Source: Enoplolaimus lenunculus
Taxonomy: Eukaryota; Nematoda; Enoplea; Enoplida; Thoracostomopsidae
Direction: 5' to 3'
Assembly (NCBI GenBank): GCA_030248215.1
Contig: JASANG010000926.1
Location: 167,203-231,202 of the forward strand
Length of the DNA: 64,000 nt
Every line of letters starts with the position of its first letter. Position 1 is the first letter of the stretch. Made by a program: the position numbers and the translations under genes. Positions 62,829 to 64,000 of the stretch are shown here, piece after piece. The notes below the pieces were generated by a model, which did no database searches, was not told where the DNA came from, and saw only the letters and a list, made by a program, of their open reading frames with translations.

Positions 62829-63988
62829 GGTTTCAGTATCTCGGACACTGAGGAGAAAAATATTCAGTAATTGGCTTTAGTATCCCGGACACTGAGGAGA
62901 AAAATATTCAGTACTTGGCTTCAGTATCCCGGACACTGAGGAGAAAAAGATTCAGTACTTGGCTTCAGTATCCCGGACACTGAGGAGAAAAAGATTCAGT
63001 ACTTGGCTTCAGTATCCCGGACACTGAGGAGAAAAATATTCAGTACTTGGCTTCAGTATCCCGGACACTGAGGAGAAAAGGATTCAGTAATTGGCTTTAG
63101 TATCCCGGACACTGAGGAGAAAAATATTCAGTACTTGGCTTCAGTATCCCGGACACTGAGGAGAAAAAGATTCAGTACTTGGCTTCAGTATCCCGGACAC
63201 TGAGGAGAAAAAGATTCAGTACTTGGCTTCAGTATCCCGGACACTGAGTAGAAAAAGATTCAGTACTTGGCTTCAGTATCCCGGACACTGAGGAGAAAAA
63301 GATTCAGTACTTGGCTTCAGTATCCCGGACACAGAGGAGAAAAAGATTCAGTACTTGGCTTCAGTATCCCGGACACTGAGGAGAAAAATATTCAGTAATT
63401 GGCTTCAGTATCCCGGACACTGAGTAGAAAAAGATTCAGTACTTGGCTTCAGTATCCCGGACACTGAGGAGAAAAAGATTCAGTACTTGGCTTCAGTATC
63501 CCGGACACTGAGGAGAAAAAGATTCAGTACTTGGCTTCAGTATCCCGGACACTGAGGAGAAAAAGATTCAGTACTTGGCTTCAGTATCCCGGACACTGAG
63601 GAGAAAAATATTCAGTACTTGGCTTCAGTATCCCGGACACTGAGGAGAAAAATATTCAGTACTTGGCTTCAGTATCCCGGACACTGAGGAGAAAAAGATT
63701 CAGTACTTGGCTTCAGTATCCCGGACACTGAGTAGAAAAAGATTCAGTACTTGGCTTCAGTATCCCGGACACTGAGGAGAAAAAGATTCAGTACTTGGCT
63801 TCAGTATCCCGGACACTGAGGAGAAAAATATTCAGTACTTGGCTTCAGTATCCCGGACACTGAGGAGAAAAAGATTCAGTACTTGGCTTCAGTATCCCGG
63901 ACACTGAGTAGAAAAAGATTCAGTACTTGGCTTCAGTATCCCGGACACTGAGGAGAAAAAGGTTCAGTACTTGGCTTCAGTATCCCGT
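62829..63988. repeat. 44-bp minisatellite, 26 full units plus a partial unit
   Basis: The unit is exactly 44 bp, with core CTTCAGTATCCCGGACACTG then AGGAGAAAAAGATTCAGTA. Unit starts fit 62831+44n up to 63975. Units differ mainly at three sites: AGGAG or AGTAG, GATTCAG or TATTCAG, and TACTTGG or TAATTGG. The AGTAG variant occurs at units 10, 14, 21 and 25, giving a partial four-unit higher-order pattern at the right end. Because 44 is not a multiple of 3 it is unlikely to be coding. It lies upstream of the neuropeptide exons. Confidence 0.97.
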
Positions 63989-64000
63989 GTGAGAAGTTCG

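Noticed and set aside
62829-63988. CRISPR-like array
   Set aside because: Units are contiguous with no unique spacers, and the gene context is eukaryotic.

Overview
This is a metazoan nuclear window that is AT-rich, intron-rich and gene-poor. It holds four host genes: an innexin (+, 15022-18710), a Rab26/Rab37-type small GTPase (-, about 22.9-28.25 kb), the proteasome assembly chaperone PSMD9 (+, 53583-56748) and the 3' part of an RPRFamide neuropeptide precursor (-, 60458-62784, 5' end beyond the window). An innexin with the YVGxPIxCW and YYQWVPF signatures, together with an amidated RPRF peptide precursor, suggests a protostome, most likely a spiralian (lophotrochozoan). This is inference; the species is not identified.

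Layout: 1-15.0 kb is non-coding and full of short DNA elements. At 15.0-18.7 kb the innexin has three exons, and its stop is followed at once by a degenerate tandem repeat carrying TGACGTCA palindromes. Next come TTAGGC-bearing MITEs (20.1-20.6 kb) and a hairpin-rich island (20.9-21.9 kb). The Rab gene (seven clear exons) occupies 22.9-28.25 kb, with nearly every intron invaded by MITEs. A 25 kb gene desert (28.3-53.5 kb) holds MITEs, SINEs, microsatellites, a polypyrimidine tract and a 24-base C run. PSMD9 (six exons) follows, then the neuropeptide gene, and the window ends in a 44-bp minisatellite of 26 units.

The dominant signal is the population of small non-autonomous elements, which I sorted by eye into families: A and B (terminal inverted repeats around variable CCTAAG/TTAGGC hexamer arrays), C (ends resembling TTCTCAAATGTGTGTAGCAC), D (ends resembling GCCCTATTCACACG), E (ends TAAGGGTGGCGCTATACT), F (ends CGTAGCCAGCTCACCTTGCT), G (ends TACTGTAGTGACCCGAATAA), H (CCGGTTCCGG-rich), J (ends CACTGTAAATTTTAGTGAGT), three hAT-like elements with 8-bp target duplications, a tRNA-derived SINE, and a tiny palindromic unit of about 41 bp seen seven times. 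I saw no reverse transcriptase, transposase, capsid or envelope coding region. The four genes look unrelated in function; nothing suggests a shared pathway or operon.
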